Assembly: GCF_042652965.1 (NCBI RefSeq) | Contig: NZ_JBHSHL010000025.1 | Location: 1-64,000, forward strand | From: Filifactor villosus | Lineage (GTDB): Bacteria; Bacillota; Clostridia; Peptostreptococcales; Filifactoraceae | Direction: 5' to 3' | DNA: 64,000 nt | In this document: positions 50,201 through 58,457 of the stretch, one piece after another | How the letters are laid out: every line of letters starts with the position of its first letter | Position numbering within the stretch: the stretch's first letter is position 1 | Notes under the pieces: generated by a model | Database searches by the model: none | What the model was told of the DNA's origin: nothing | The model's input: only the letters and a program-made list of their open reading frames with translations | Position numbers and translations under genes: made by a program

Positions 50201-52348
50201 ACCGAAGCGACGGGAGAAGAACTGCCCCAAGGCAAACGCTACGAAGTGCCCGTCACCCTGTGGCACTACTACCAGGACCAACCCTCCATGGGAAATGAAG
50301 CGATGGAAGGCATGGCCACCGTCGTCGAAAAAGACGGAAAGGCAACCTATCGTATTACATTTAAGGGGCTGAAAATGCCCTTCGGAGGAAAAGAATTCTA
50401 CGGACACCTCACCCAATTCTTCGTCTACGACGATCAGGCATCCTCCTCCGACATGAATAGCGCGAAAAAGGCGACCTTGATCGAAACCATGGAAGACATC
50501 GGACTGGACGGCAACACCCACACCTTCCCGAGGATCTACCAATTCACCAGAGGCAGCCTTAGAGAAAAAGAGATCTACGTCAAAGTCAACGTAGACGCTA
50601 TGACCCAAATCGGAAAAGAAATGGGACAGGAAGGAATGGGGATCCAAAACGCCATCTTAAGACTCAACTGGGATGCGGTAAAAGACACCTCCGCCGGGGG
50701 AAGCATCGGCTCCTACGACAGTGAGACCGACAAAACCGGCATCCAAATTCAAGTATTGGGAAGCGAAAGCTTGGAAGAAGGAGTCAAAATGCAGGCCAAA
50801 CAGCTCACGGCAAACGACAAAGCCTACCAAAACCTGCAACAAACCTTGAACAAATTCGCTCAAAAACTTGAAGAAGGAAGCGTAAAAGGAGCAAACAAAG
50901 GACAGTGGAAGGGAGCAAGGGTAAGCAAATTCGTCGCCTATGACATCAACCTCAAAAAAGGAGAAGAGAACTACGAACTCAAAGACGGCAAACAAGTCCT
51001 TCTTAAACTGCCCATCCCCAAAGACTTCGACGCGGAAAAACTTGCCCTCCTGCACGTGGGAGATAAGGGAGAACTCGAACTCCTCCAAGGAAAAGTCAAT
51101 GCAGGGATGTATGAAGCTGCGGTAGAGCACTTCAGTACCTACGTCCTTGCCCAAGTGGAACAAGCCGAACCGATAGCGATCCGAGCGAAGAACAAAGTCT
51201 ACCGCGCCTATGTAAGCGGATACGAAGACAACACCTTCAAACCCGATGCCAAGATCACCAGAGCCGAAGCGGCCTACCTACTTGCAAAAGCCGTCTTTGG
51301 AGAAGAAGAACTCTCGGGCGCCGACACGGCGAGCAAATTTGCCGACACCCAAGCGGGAGCATGGTATGCCAAAGCACTCAACCTCATGGCAGAAAAAGGC
51401 ATCCTCAAAGGTTACCGAGGCAACCTCTTCAAACCCGACCAAGCCGTCAGCAGGGCGGAATTCATCGCCATGGCGGTCAAAGCTCTTCAAGTAAGAGAAG
51501 GAAGTCTTGAAGTTCGAGAATTCAAAGACCTCAAACAAAACCACTGGGCTTACGCAATGATCAAAACCGCATTGAGCAACGGCTATGTCAAAGGATATGA
51601 AGACACCACCTTCCGCCCCGATGCCAACATCACCAGAGCCGAAGCCGTCACCATGACGAACGCCTTTACACAAAGACCCGTAAGTGCGGAGGAACTCAAG
51701 GGAGTTTCCAAGAACTTCCAAGATGTCTCTGAGAGCCACTGGGCATATTGGAACATCGTTTCCGCGACCAACGACATTGCAATAAACCTTACACCGAATC
51801 CCGCGCCCGAACTCAAAAAAGAAGAGGCGGGCAAAAAGAAGGAGCAGAAAACGGAGTTGGAAGACGGGTTTTATCAAGTGCCGGCAGAAATGATGAAGGC
51901 AGTCGGAAGAACAAGACCCAAGGATCATTCCATGTCGAACAATGCGATTGACCACAAAGTCCTCATTGAAGTACAGGGGGACAAAACCTTTCTGTATCTG
52001 ACAATGAGAGGGATGGTCATCAAAGCCTTCGGAGACAAGAAGGGACATTTGAGACAGGCGTGGTATTATCCGAGTGTAGAAGAGTATTACAGAAGTTTGG
52101 AAGAAAAGAAAGACCTGAGCAAGGCGGTAGAAGTACTCAACACCTACAAGGAAACGGCTTTTGAGAGCGATGACATCAAAGAATTTCCCAAGACGATCAA
52201 ATTCCCGATCGAAAGAAGGGCGGAGTTTGTATACATCAAGGTGGAAGTCGATGCGATGACGGCGATCGGAGGAGTAGGTTCCCCGGATGCGGCGATGAAA
52301 CTCGACTGGAGCAAGATTGAGAAGTACAGCGGAGAACTTCCGAAGTAG
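47288..52348 (+). CDS. Giant NEAT-SLH surface heme-binding protein
   Basis: 1686 residues. Signal peptide 1-32. N-terminal region (33-370) includes IDIRYTLDGTEPTAESP, a chitobiase C-terminal-like (CHB_HEX) fold. Helical coiled region about 560-700. NEAT1 about 707-865 (QPSMGNAAIG ... GHLIDAWYYNP). NEAT2 about 977-1131 (QPSMGNEAM ... GHLTQFFVYD). Beta-rich spacer 1150-1290. Three SLH repeats about 1303-1502 (VSGYEDNTFKPDAKITRAEA; KGYRGNLFKPDQAVSRAEF; KGYEDTTFRPDANITRAEA). NEAT3 about 1522-1686 (HSMSNNAID ... GHLRQAWYYPS). SLH anchors it to the wall; NEAT domains would take heme from host proteins. Bacillus anthracis BslK (SLH plus one NEAT) is a precedent, but smaller. Start at 47288 (AAAGGAATGAG upstream). 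Codon use changes inside, see findings. Confidence 0.88.
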   Translation: MNRRWRRSIAFLLIWTMLSGVWGLPIRRVYAEGVTEPMEEVLISARSVEEGLHTSFETENFLEEKGDLSLQAEEVKVVGYSIEKWYSSENRWNKVGEGYNRNPYFKVYVEEKDGDRRAYCYLPKSIYEQQPVSAGNVYERDYTYEWVEPDPEGAPLTTGTAIALDRPYDKGSGDYAYYRHEVCKVEIPMAEGDLPRQLHLRCKSKGQENGYPASSDTVWRLTKSGEKEGTQRNKLSAPVAISSTGSFINTAKLEGGDIYQQGYGNNLEIQVYSPDMNEEPFCQSIDIRYTLDGTEPTAESPKIRRNQPPSETLSEKINYSTNITYTKDASDVQNAPERLPYDWKKGGRHVLKLKAFAPGLEASDTVTQEFELEKFPEHDLSQSRLLGCRTVVANLKDGIKADIYYDSKIALRQETEGRIYEVAREFCNSRSESRFLPITLEVTNPEGYVLKPLNKSSRQLFFTLKNLRQGDLSLLELSEDKLEAYEIKDDGSIEKLEYPQGFNVQDVFGIKSLMFSVIPEDEQGQGVDPAVEKIVRHYIVVEKGSDNSVLSLEELKKKAKETVSYAKNLPQEVLEEESRQKIKDKTAVLQSTLKDEAVTQERLLKELESLQEAILRLKAKEQEYGDAKTLREKLKTLIEDSKGNKVRGFKNVAYLQYMFDPVVKQIEEGAYSNPEATAEELQQAIDTLQSAINSLPEVDEFAKQPDDLEDGIYKVPVQLRNFGDEGQPSMGNAAIGKTGYLFVENGKQRLRVQFVPLYVLGMWGHLIDAWYYNPEQEIVKPKEVSLLGERHHIIPVEKKNGIGLDMKPYDFLTIVDIPIEKFTESPRRYVSVSVDAMNLIFSGKPYSNDPKDLKDAVFAIDYNQITKLNDASEIVWEDEMKQDQTEGELDKRLNSLIEKTTKAIKGSYPADKTEALKKMLEAAQNLAVNPSATNEQKEEMCESLEALLKEIGFEDNKPTPPGGGSYGYDVDTEATGEELPQGKRYEVPVTLWHYYQDQPSMGNEAMEGMATVVEKDGKATYRITFKGLKMPFGGKEFYGHLTQFFVYDDQASSSDMNSAKKATLIETMEDIGLDGNTHTFPRIYQFTRGSLREKEIYVKVNVDAMTQIGKEMGQEGMGIQNAILRLNWDAVKDTSAGGSIGSYDSETDKTGIQIQVLGSESLEEGVKMQAKQLTANDKAYQNLQQTLNKFAQKLEEGSVKGANKGQWKGARVSKFVAYDINLKKGEENYELKDGKQVLLKLPIPKDFDAEKLALLHVGDKGELELLQGKVNAGMYEAAVEHFSTYVLAQVEQAEPIAIRAKNKVYRAYVSGYEDNTFKPDAKITRAEAAYLLAKAVFGEEELSGADTASKFADTQAGAWYAKALNLMAEKGILKGYRGNLFKPDQAVSRAEFIAMAVKALQVREGSLEVREFKDLKQNHWAYAMIKTALSNGYVKGYEDTTFRPDANITRAEAVTMTNAFTQRPVSAEELKGVSKNFQDVSESHWAYWNIVSATNDIAINLTPNPAPELKKEEAGKKKEQKTELEDGFYQVPAEMMKAVGRTRPKDHSMSNNAIDHKVLIEVQGDKTFLYLTMRGMVIKAFGDKKGHLRQAWYYPSVEEYYRSLEEKKDLSKAVEVLNTYKETAFESDDIKEFPKTIKFPIERRAEFVYIKVEVDAMTAIGGVGSPDAAMKLDWSKIEKYSGELPK

Positions 52349-52392
52349 GAAACAGGTCGTAGAAATAAGGAAGAGAATTTAGTCAGAAAGAG

Positions 52393-52440
52393 ACAAAGGA
52401 AGGGAAGAGGCGGATTTAAAGCCCTTCTCTTCTTCCTCTT
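52393..52440 (+). terminator. Weak hairpin after the giant NEAT-SLH gene
   Basis: GGAAGGGAAGAG can pair with CTCTTCTTCC with a two-base bulge, followed by TCTTTC. Weak. Confidence 0.35.
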
Positions 52441-52594
52441 TCGATACGGGCTCCGTATCAGGCAGGTGATATCACGATCGCCTTTTCAGCTGTTTGCGAT
52501 AAGGTGTTTTGCAGTGATGTTGTTTTTACGGTCAGTTCTTGCCTGACAGCACGAATGATGAGAAGAAATTGGGAAAGATAAAGACAGACAGTAA

Positions 52595-52711
52595 GTTACA
52601 AAGCCGTATTCGGTCGCGGATCCATTGCCGAAGAGGAGCGGATCTGTCACCGGATACGAGTCTGTAACGGAAGACTTTGCTTCGGAGGCTTGTGATGTCG
52701 CCGAAGGAAAT
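52595..52711 (+). ncRNA. Structured leader of the second large NEAT gene (candidate)
   Basis: GTTAC-N5-CGTATTCGGT pairs with ACCGGATACG-N5-GTAAC across a 34-base loop (52595-52668), with symmetric internal loops. A second stem CTTCGG/CCGAAG follows (52682-52711). Located 30-150 bases before the gene. Pairing is regular enough to be selected, but no class is recognised. Confidence 0.35.
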
Positions 52712-52746
52712 CGAATAGAAAAGGACAGAAGGAGAAGAAATCATCA

Positions 52747-55700
52747 ATGAAGAAAAACACAAGGAAGAAGATCAACGGTTATATCTCCGTAGCCCTGAGT
52801 ACGGCTATGATAATGGGGATGAATACCGGAGTTTTTGCACAGGGTGCACAGGAGACACCCGGTTCGGATAAGGTTTTGCAGGAGCAGTCCCTACAGGAGA
52901 CAGGACAAGCGCAATTGCCTCAAGTAAACGAAGGTTCTAAGGCTATCACGGAAGGAGAGGGCGCAGATCCTTTGTTGAAACCGGAAGATGAGAGCAAGAA
53001 ACAAAGTGAGATACAAGAGTTGAGTACGCCGCAGCCGGAAGAGATGATGACAGAAACGGTAATGCCGACCGCTCAGGAAGATGAGCTTGCAGCTCTCAAC
53101 AGGGAGTTTGCCCGGAAGATAGAAGAGGCTAAGGTGATACAGGATGACGGCAACAGGTTTCCCGGAGCCTATGACCTCTTACAAAAGGATATTGAGTTTG
53201 CAGAGGCTTCCTTGGTTAAGAATTCTTCCGAACTGCAAAAATTGAAGTCGGATTATAAGACATTTCTGATTTCGCTTACTGCCTATCAAGACAGTCAGTA
53301 TATGACGAGGGAAGAATTTGAACAAAAGCTGAAGGAAGAAGATTCCCAAGAGGTCATTCTTCAGGAGGGAACGGTTTCGGTTGAGGTTTTGGAATACTAT
53401 GAGTATCAAAGCGGAAAAAAATCGATGGCAGACGGCGCTATCGTAAAACCTGTGAGAATTTTTAAGACAAATAAGGGATATAAGGCGGGAATTACCTTTA
53501 AGGCCTTGAATATTTTTTCGATGAAGGGATTTTTGGGGGTTTTGAATATAGCTGACAAAAATTCTCAAGATGGAAGTGAGACCTTCACGGAGGCAAAGAA
53601 AATCAGCGAGTATAATGTAGTGGACAACTTCAATGACCCTGATTCGGGAACGGATGATTTTATGAAAGGGAAGAGTTATCCGAAGGAGTTTATCGTACCT
53701 GTGGAAGAGGGTACTGAGATGTTTACGGTTCAAGTCTATGTTCCGATTATGGAAGGGATCATGCCGGGTGCGGGAACGAAGAAGGCGAGATTGAAGATTG
53801 ACTGGAATTCTCTGGAGTTAAGGGCTGCGGACAAAACTCCCCTTGAAAACAAGATAAAAGAGGCAAAGCAGATCCAAATAGGCAAGAAAAAGGCGGAAGC
53901 GTTCCAACTTCTTCAGGAAGCAATCGCTCGTTCCGAACAACGTTTGGCACAGATAACTACAGCGCAAGAAGTTCAAGAGGAGGTCCAAATACTTCAGGAA
54001 GAAATCGATGCATTCAAAAATTCACAAGATGAGGTTGCGAATGAAAAAGCGGAACATGTTCGCTATGTAAAATTGAAGGTTGAAGACGGGGGAGTTGCGG
54101 AGCCTCAAATCAGGAGGATGTTGGATGATTATGCCAGCATTGTAAGAAAGTCAAATCAATTATATCTGAGACTTACCTATTTTTCCATTCAGAAGGATTC
54201 TCGAGGTTATAACGATGGTTCGAAGGTGCTTCAATATTCATATGAGGAGGCCGAGGAGAGCAACAGAACGGAAATTAAAGATATGAAGGTCATTGAAAGC
54301 GGAATCATAGGCGGAGAGTACGAGTTGTCTCAGGCGGATATTCCGATAGACGGGAAGGATAAGGTCTATCTCTATGGAAAGTTCAGCACTTTGAATATTC
54401 CCGATGCGCCAACTTGGGAAAAGTTCGGGATTGTTCGTTGGGAAGATACGGATAAGTCGGTGAGCGACTCTCTCGACGAGCTTAAACTGCTTACAGTGGA
54501 ACAAGGGCCGATGAGGGTCAAACAAAGCGGGGAGGAGAAGCTGCCTTTCGATATTGAAAAAGACGGGTTGATTTACAGCCCCTACACATCCAAGGATGGT
54601 AAAAAGTTTAAACTCAACGATGGAAGGTATTCGGTTGAGATCAATGTTGATCGTTCTTCGTTTGCTCTTAACGGATTAAGGCATATTAAGTTTACAGTAG
54701 ACGGCAGTGAACCGAATTTCCAATCGGAAGAAGCGAATATTTACTTTACGAACAAGGATCCCTATCTTCCGGACAAATATTACAGATTTAATATTGAACC
54801 TCTTTCTATGCAGGCGTTTTCTAAAGACGGAGGCGATCTGATCGTTAAAATTAAAGGATACAGTTTAGACGGGACAAAGAGTACACAAACACAAACCATT
54901 ATAGTTCCTTTTGAAGAACAGACCATTGACGAAGTTGAAGCGGGAGCGGGAATTGCAGATACGAGTTGGAAACTTGGAGCTGACACCAACTCCAACTATG
55001 GGTTTTATCGAGGAACAAAGTTGGAGGTAAACGAGCTTAAGGAAGAGGAGATTGTCAAAAGTATTGAAGCTATGGTGGAACAGGACGGAGCAAAGTCTCC
55101 CGTCATTGCAAAGATAGGTCTGGTCAATGCAGGAGGAGAACTGACAGAACTTGCTTACAGAGATGGATGGAAGAGCTCGATATATCCCATGGTAAGGCTG
55201 TTGTTGAAAGACGAAAGCGGAGCAATAAAACCGGAAGATCTCATTGTATATGAGTATCGTTTCGGGAAGCTAAACCAAATTTCCGCCAAGCAAGATCGTG
55301 TGAAGAAGGTTCTGGCGATTAATATCGGACAGGCGGAAGGCTACTATGTGATTGCACAAAAAGAGTATTCTTTGCAGCTTGAAGAAGCGAAGAATATGTT
55401 GAATAAGAAACTGGAAGAGGCGAAAAAGTTTGTGGATGGGACATCCTTAGATGCAGTCGAGTTGAGAAACTTGGTTGAAGGAGCTAAAAAGGAGTTGAAA
55501 AAGAAGAAGCCCGTCGCAGGGAACCTGATGTCTTTTGTCAACAGAATGGACAAAATCTTTGAGAAATTGAAGGCGGATGAAGGCAACATCAGTGAATTTG
55601 ATAAGATGAGAGCAAAGTCTTTGGTCGATTTGAGCAGACAGGAAGCCTTCACCGGACTTTTGGAAGAATCTTATGCTCAAAAACTTATAAAGCTTGCACA

Positions 55701-57279
55701 GGAACTGGAGGAGGAGTACAAGAACTCGGCTTCGGCAAGTTTGCCCGGGAAAACACAGGAGCTCAAGAAGTTGTTACAGGACCCCAAATACAAGTATCCG
55801 ACGCGAAAAGCGAATATCACAATTTTGAAGCATAGGGAAGATGTGCCTTCTATGGCAAACAACGTGTTTGAACAAAAGGCTCTGCTGGTGGAAAAAGAAG
55901 ACAAGACATATCTTGTAATCGACCTGAAAACATTGACCTTCGGTTCGATTCGTGGCCACTTGACTAATTTGAGTATGTTTAAAGAAGCTTTGGACTATTC
56001 GGACAAGTATCCCGTTTACAGCATCAGTAAGATGGATGATATAGGGATGGATGGTAGACAGACCCTCTTCGACTCCAAGATTATGGTTGAGTTGGACACT
56101 CCGACCAAAGAGGTCTATTATGTCCGTGTGGATAACGATGCAATGAACGGAGCTAATCCGGCAGCAAGGATGAAGATCGAAAAGGGAGAACTTATTCCGA
56201 AGGAAAATCCTCCAATGGAGGAAAGCTTTGAGTTAAAACTCGAAGGAGAGAGAATAACGGTACTTCCGGACAAGAAGGTGTTCAACAAGGGAGAGATGGT
56301 GAAGGTCAAAGTCGAGCCGAAGGCGGACGAGGTCGTAAGCTCCTTTGTCGTCAATGGCGTAGAGAGCAAGCATTTGCTCCAAAACAACGAGTACAGTTTC
56401 GAGATCGGGCAAGAGACGACGATTAGAGTTGAGTACGCCAAGAAACCTGTTGAAGAAAGCTTTGAGCTGAAACTCGAAGGAGAGAGAATAACGGTACTTC
56501 CGGACAAGAAGGTGTTCAACAAGGGAGAGATGGTGAAGGTCAAAGTCGAGCCGAAGGCGGACGAGGTCGTAAGCTCCTTTGTCGTCAATGGCGTAGAGAG
56601 TAAGCATTTGCTCCAAAACAACGAGTACAGTTTCGAGATCGGGCAAGAGACGACGATTAGAGTTGAGTATGTGAAGAAACCCGGCGGAGGTTCATCTGGT
56701 GGAGGAAGTTCTTCCGGAGGAGGAAGTTCGTCAGGCGGGGGAAGTTCGTCAGGCGCAGGTGCAGGGGATAAGGCGTTGCCGCCTTCGACTCCACAGGCCA
56801 CTCCGAGCATTCCGACTCCCAAGCAAGAAGAGCGTTTGCCGGAACCGAAGGTTGAGGCGCGTGAGGAAGTCAAGGTCATCAAGACGAAGTTCAAGATGAA
56901 CTCGCCCACCATGACAAAGGTAGTCAACGGTGTTCCTAAAGAAGTCCCGATGGATGCAAAAATCTTTATTGAGAAGGGAAGGACGATGGTTCCTCTACGA
57001 TATGTAGCGGAAAGCTTAGGATTTGAAGTGAAGTGGGATCAAAAATCGAAGTCTGTCATCCTGCAAAACGCTCAGGTAAAGGTCGAGTTGATTGTAAACA
57101 GCAGTCAAATCAAGATAGGGGACAAGATTTATCTTGCGGATGTAGCTCCGATGGTCAAGGACGGGAGGACTTATCTTTCTGTTGGCAATCTCGCCAAGGC
57201 CTTGGGAATGAAAATGGGAGAAGATATTTCCTGGGACAATAAGACGAAGGAACTTTCTCTCAATGTGATGATGAAGTAG
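52747..57279 (+). CDS. Large NEAT surface protein with copper-amine-oxidase-N-like domain
   Basis: 1510 residues. Signal peptide 1-32. NEAT domain about 205-356 (KKSMADGAIV, FLGVLNI). A more diverged NEAT-like domain about 435-575. A CHB_HEX-like region with IKFTVDGSEPNF (about 635). Coiled region 870-1010. A clear NEAT domain about 1014-1150 (VPSMANNVFEQK, GHLTNLSMFKE). Two nearly identical 78-residue repeats (1159-1314), a Gly/Ser linker, and a C-terminal copper-amine-oxidase-N1-like domain (about 1380-1510: EKGRTMVPLRYVAESLGFEV, DGRTYLSVGNLAKALGM), which in Firmicutes is common at the ends of surface proteins. No SLH or sortase signal. A partner hemophore to the giant protein. Confidence 0.85.
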   Translation: MKKNTRKKINGYISVALSTAMIMGMNTGVFAQGAQETPGSDKVLQEQSLQETGQAQLPQVNEGSKAITEGEGADPLLKPEDESKKQSEIQELSTPQPEEMMTETVMPTAQEDELAALNREFARKIEEAKVIQDDGNRFPGAYDLLQKDIEFAEASLVKNSSELQKLKSDYKTFLISLTAYQDSQYMTREEFEQKLKEEDSQEVILQEGTVSVEVLEYYEYQSGKKSMADGAIVKPVRIFKTNKGYKAGITFKALNIFSMKGFLGVLNIADKNSQDGSETFTEAKKISEYNVVDNFNDPDSGTDDFMKGKSYPKEFIVPVEEGTEMFTVQVYVPIMEGIMPGAGTKKARLKIDWNSLELRAADKTPLENKIKEAKQIQIGKKKAEAFQLLQEAIARSEQRLAQITTAQEVQEEVQILQEEIDAFKNSQDEVANEKAEHVRYVKLKVEDGGVAEPQIRRMLDDYASIVRKSNQLYLRLTYFSIQKDSRGYNDGSKVLQYSYEEAEESNRTEIKDMKVIESGIIGGEYELSQADIPIDGKDKVYLYGKFSTLNIPDAPTWEKFGIVRWEDTDKSVSDSLDELKLLTVEQGPMRVKQSGEEKLPFDIEKDGLIYSPYTSKDGKKFKLNDGRYSVEINVDRSSFALNGLRHIKFTVDGSEPNFQSEEANIYFTNKDPYLPDKYYRFNIEPLSMQAFSKDGGDLIVKIKGYSLDGTKSTQTQTIIVPFEEQTIDEVEAGAGIADTSWKLGADTNSNYGFYRGTKLEVNELKEEEIVKSIEAMVEQDGAKSPVIAKIGLVNAGGELTELAYRDGWKSSIYPMVRLLLKDESGAIKPEDLIVYEYRFGKLNQISAKQDRVKKVLAINIGQAEGYYVIAQKEYSLQLEEAKNMLNKKLEEAKKFVDGTSLDAVELRNLVEGAKKELKKKKPVAGNLMSFVNRMDKIFEKLKADEGNISEFDKMRAKSLVDLSRQEAFTGLLEESYAQKLIKLAQELEEEYKNSASASLPGKTQELKKLLQDPKYKYPTRKANITILKHREDVPSMANNVFEQKALLVEKEDKTYLVIDLKTLTFGSIRGHLTNLSMFKEALDYSDKYPVYSISKMDDIGMDGRQTLFDSKIMVELDTPTKEVYYVRVDNDAMNGANPAARMKIEKGELIPKENPPMEESFELKLEGERITVLPDKKVFNKGEMVKVKVEPKADEVVSSFVVNGVESKHLLQNNEYSFEIGQETTIRVEYAKKPVEESFELKLEGERITVLPDKKVFNKGEMVKVKVEPKADEVVSSFVVNGVESKHLLQNNEYSFEIGQETTIRVEYVKKPGGGSSGGGSSSGGGSSSGGGSSSGAGAGDKALPPSTPQATPSIPTPKQEERLPEPKVEAREEVKVIKTKFKMNSPTMTKVVNGVPKEVPMDAKIFIEKGRTMVPLRYVAESLGFEVKWDQKSKSVILQNAQVKVELIVNSSQIKIGDKIYLADVAPMVKDGRTYLSVGNLAKALGMKMGEDISWDNKTKELSLNVMMK
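56221..56688 (+). repeat. Tandem 234-bp in-gene duplication
   Basis: Unit 56221-56454 is repeated at 56455-56688 with only a few silent or near-silent differences (for example GAGTTAAAA versus GAGCTGAAA). Each unit encodes one 78-residue beta domain starting ESFELKLEGERITVLPDKKV. The near identity indicates a recent duplication. Confidence 0.95.
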
Positions 57280-57399
57280 AATAAGCGGTATCTCGTCCGA
57301 AGGGGAAAGAGATGAAGTTGGAAACAGGTCTGATCCAAGAGAGTGCTAACTCTTTGTTTTGTTGAAATTTCAATGTATTTGAGAGGATTTGTCATACTG

Positions 57400-57513
57400 A
57401 TACTATTCTCCAATACAAGTATGGATATGTCTGTTTTTCAATCCACGAAACATCGGTTTAACTTCTATGGGGCACAGATTGTTTATATCCATAACTCAAA
57501 GGAAGGATAGTGT
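57400..57513. repeat. Family B palindromic repeat
   Basis: ATACTATTCTCCAATAC to GGAAGGATAGTGT, reverse orientation, complete. Confidence 0.65.
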
Positions 57514-57563
57514 GAAACCTGACAGAAATACCATGAAGACAAGAGGGATCCTTGTGAAAGAGT

Positions 57564-57630
57564 GTTTCCGATAAAGGAAGGTAAACATGGAACGAATACT
57601 ACATGTTTCACTTTCCTATCGGAATCTTGT
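57564..57630 (+). repeat. Long inverted repeat upstream of the Shp-like gene
   Basis: TTCCGATAAAGGAAGG..AACATG pairs with CATGTTTCACTTTCCTATCGGAA around a 12-base loop; about 20 of 24 positions pair. Unrelated to families A-C. It lies about 130 bases before the Shp-like gene and could be a leader structure. The rest of the 57280-57754 gap holds the B element and no gene. Confidence 0.45.
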
Positions 57631-57754
57631 GTTAAAAAAACTCATACGGATAACCGGGCGATTTAAACAGGTAACAGGATCCACGGAATAAACCGGGATC
57701 TATGTTGATGTGATATTTCTATAAAAAACAGAGAAAGAAGAGGAGGTTTGGAAG

Positions 57755-58291
57755 ATGAAAAAGATAGCAATGAAAATGGTATCGGCGTTTCTTGTGCTTG
57801 CAGTCCTGTTTTCTTCAGCATCGTTTGCCTTAGACAAGGGAAGCTACAGTATGAAGAATGAGACGAGTTATGTTAATCCGGCTACGGGGAAGACCGAAGA
57901 CGGAGGAACGCAGATAGCGATTGGAGACGGGATGTGTCGGACGGCTTTAGGAGAGTACTTCCTTCTGGATGTCAAGAGCAAAAAGCAGAAGTATTTGACC
58001 ATCCGCATGGGGCTTCAACATTTCACGAAAGACCTTCATATTTTCGTGAAGAACAAAAAGGGAGAGTATAAGGAGGTCAAGTTCAAGGAGAAGGCGGAGG
58101 ATAAGAAGAACCATACCAAGGACTACAAGTTTGCCGTCAACAGCGATTATCCCGAAATTAAGGTAAAGATGTATGTGGAACCGATGGGACGAGATGTTAT
58201 CTTTTTTGCAAAAGGTCTTGAAGACGAAACCAAAAAAGGAGAGGACAAGTTTAAAAAGCAGGAAGTTGCTACAAAGATGAAGATAAAATAA
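57755..58291 (+). CDS. Secreted Shp-like heme-binding protein
   Basis: 178 residues. Signal peptide 1-25 (cut near SASFALD). The pattern SYVNPATGKTEDGGTQIAIG, then DGMCRTALGEYFLL, resembles the heme-binding Shp domain of Clostridia and streptococci, where Met side chains ligate heme; the Met in GDGMCR is a candidate. Later, RMGLQHFTKDLHIFVKNK and KVKMYVEPMGRDVIFFAKG. No transmembrane anchor is visible at the C-terminus (Lys-rich end), unlike streptococcal Shp. Probably hands heme to the IsdE-like lipoprotein downstream. Confidence 0.7.
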   Translation: MKKIAMKMVSAFLVLAVLFSSASFALDKGSYSMKNETSYVNPATGKTEDGGTQIAIGDGMCRTALGEYFLLDVKSKKQKYLTIRMGLQHFTKDLHIFVKNKKGEYKEVKFKEKAEDKKNHTKDYKFAVNSDYPEIKVKMYVEPMGRDVIFFAKGLEDETKKGEDKFKKQEVATKMKIK

Positions 58292-58317
58292 GAAGGATGC
58301 GTTGAGATTGTTCAAAG

Positions 58318-58355
58318 GAACTGTATCTTTTGAAGAGAAAGATACAGTTCTTTTC
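58318..58355 (+). terminator. Terminator after the Shp-like gene
   Basis: 13-bp perfect stem GAACTGTATCTTT/AAAGATACAGTTC, 7-nt loop, then TTTTC. The IsdE-like gene downstream would need read-through or its own promoter. Confidence 0.85.
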
Positions 58356-58457
58356 TACATACAAGATAGGAATAAGCAATGGAAGGATTGTAAAGAAAAA
58401 GGTTTATATCGTCATATCGGCGAGGTAAAGAAGGAAATACAAAGGAGATGAAGTTCG

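Noticed and set aside
57336..57362. CIRCE half-site GAGTGCTAA after the second NEAT gene
   Set aside because: Only one arm is present and there is no gene start; it is a small AGAGT/ACTCT hairpin.
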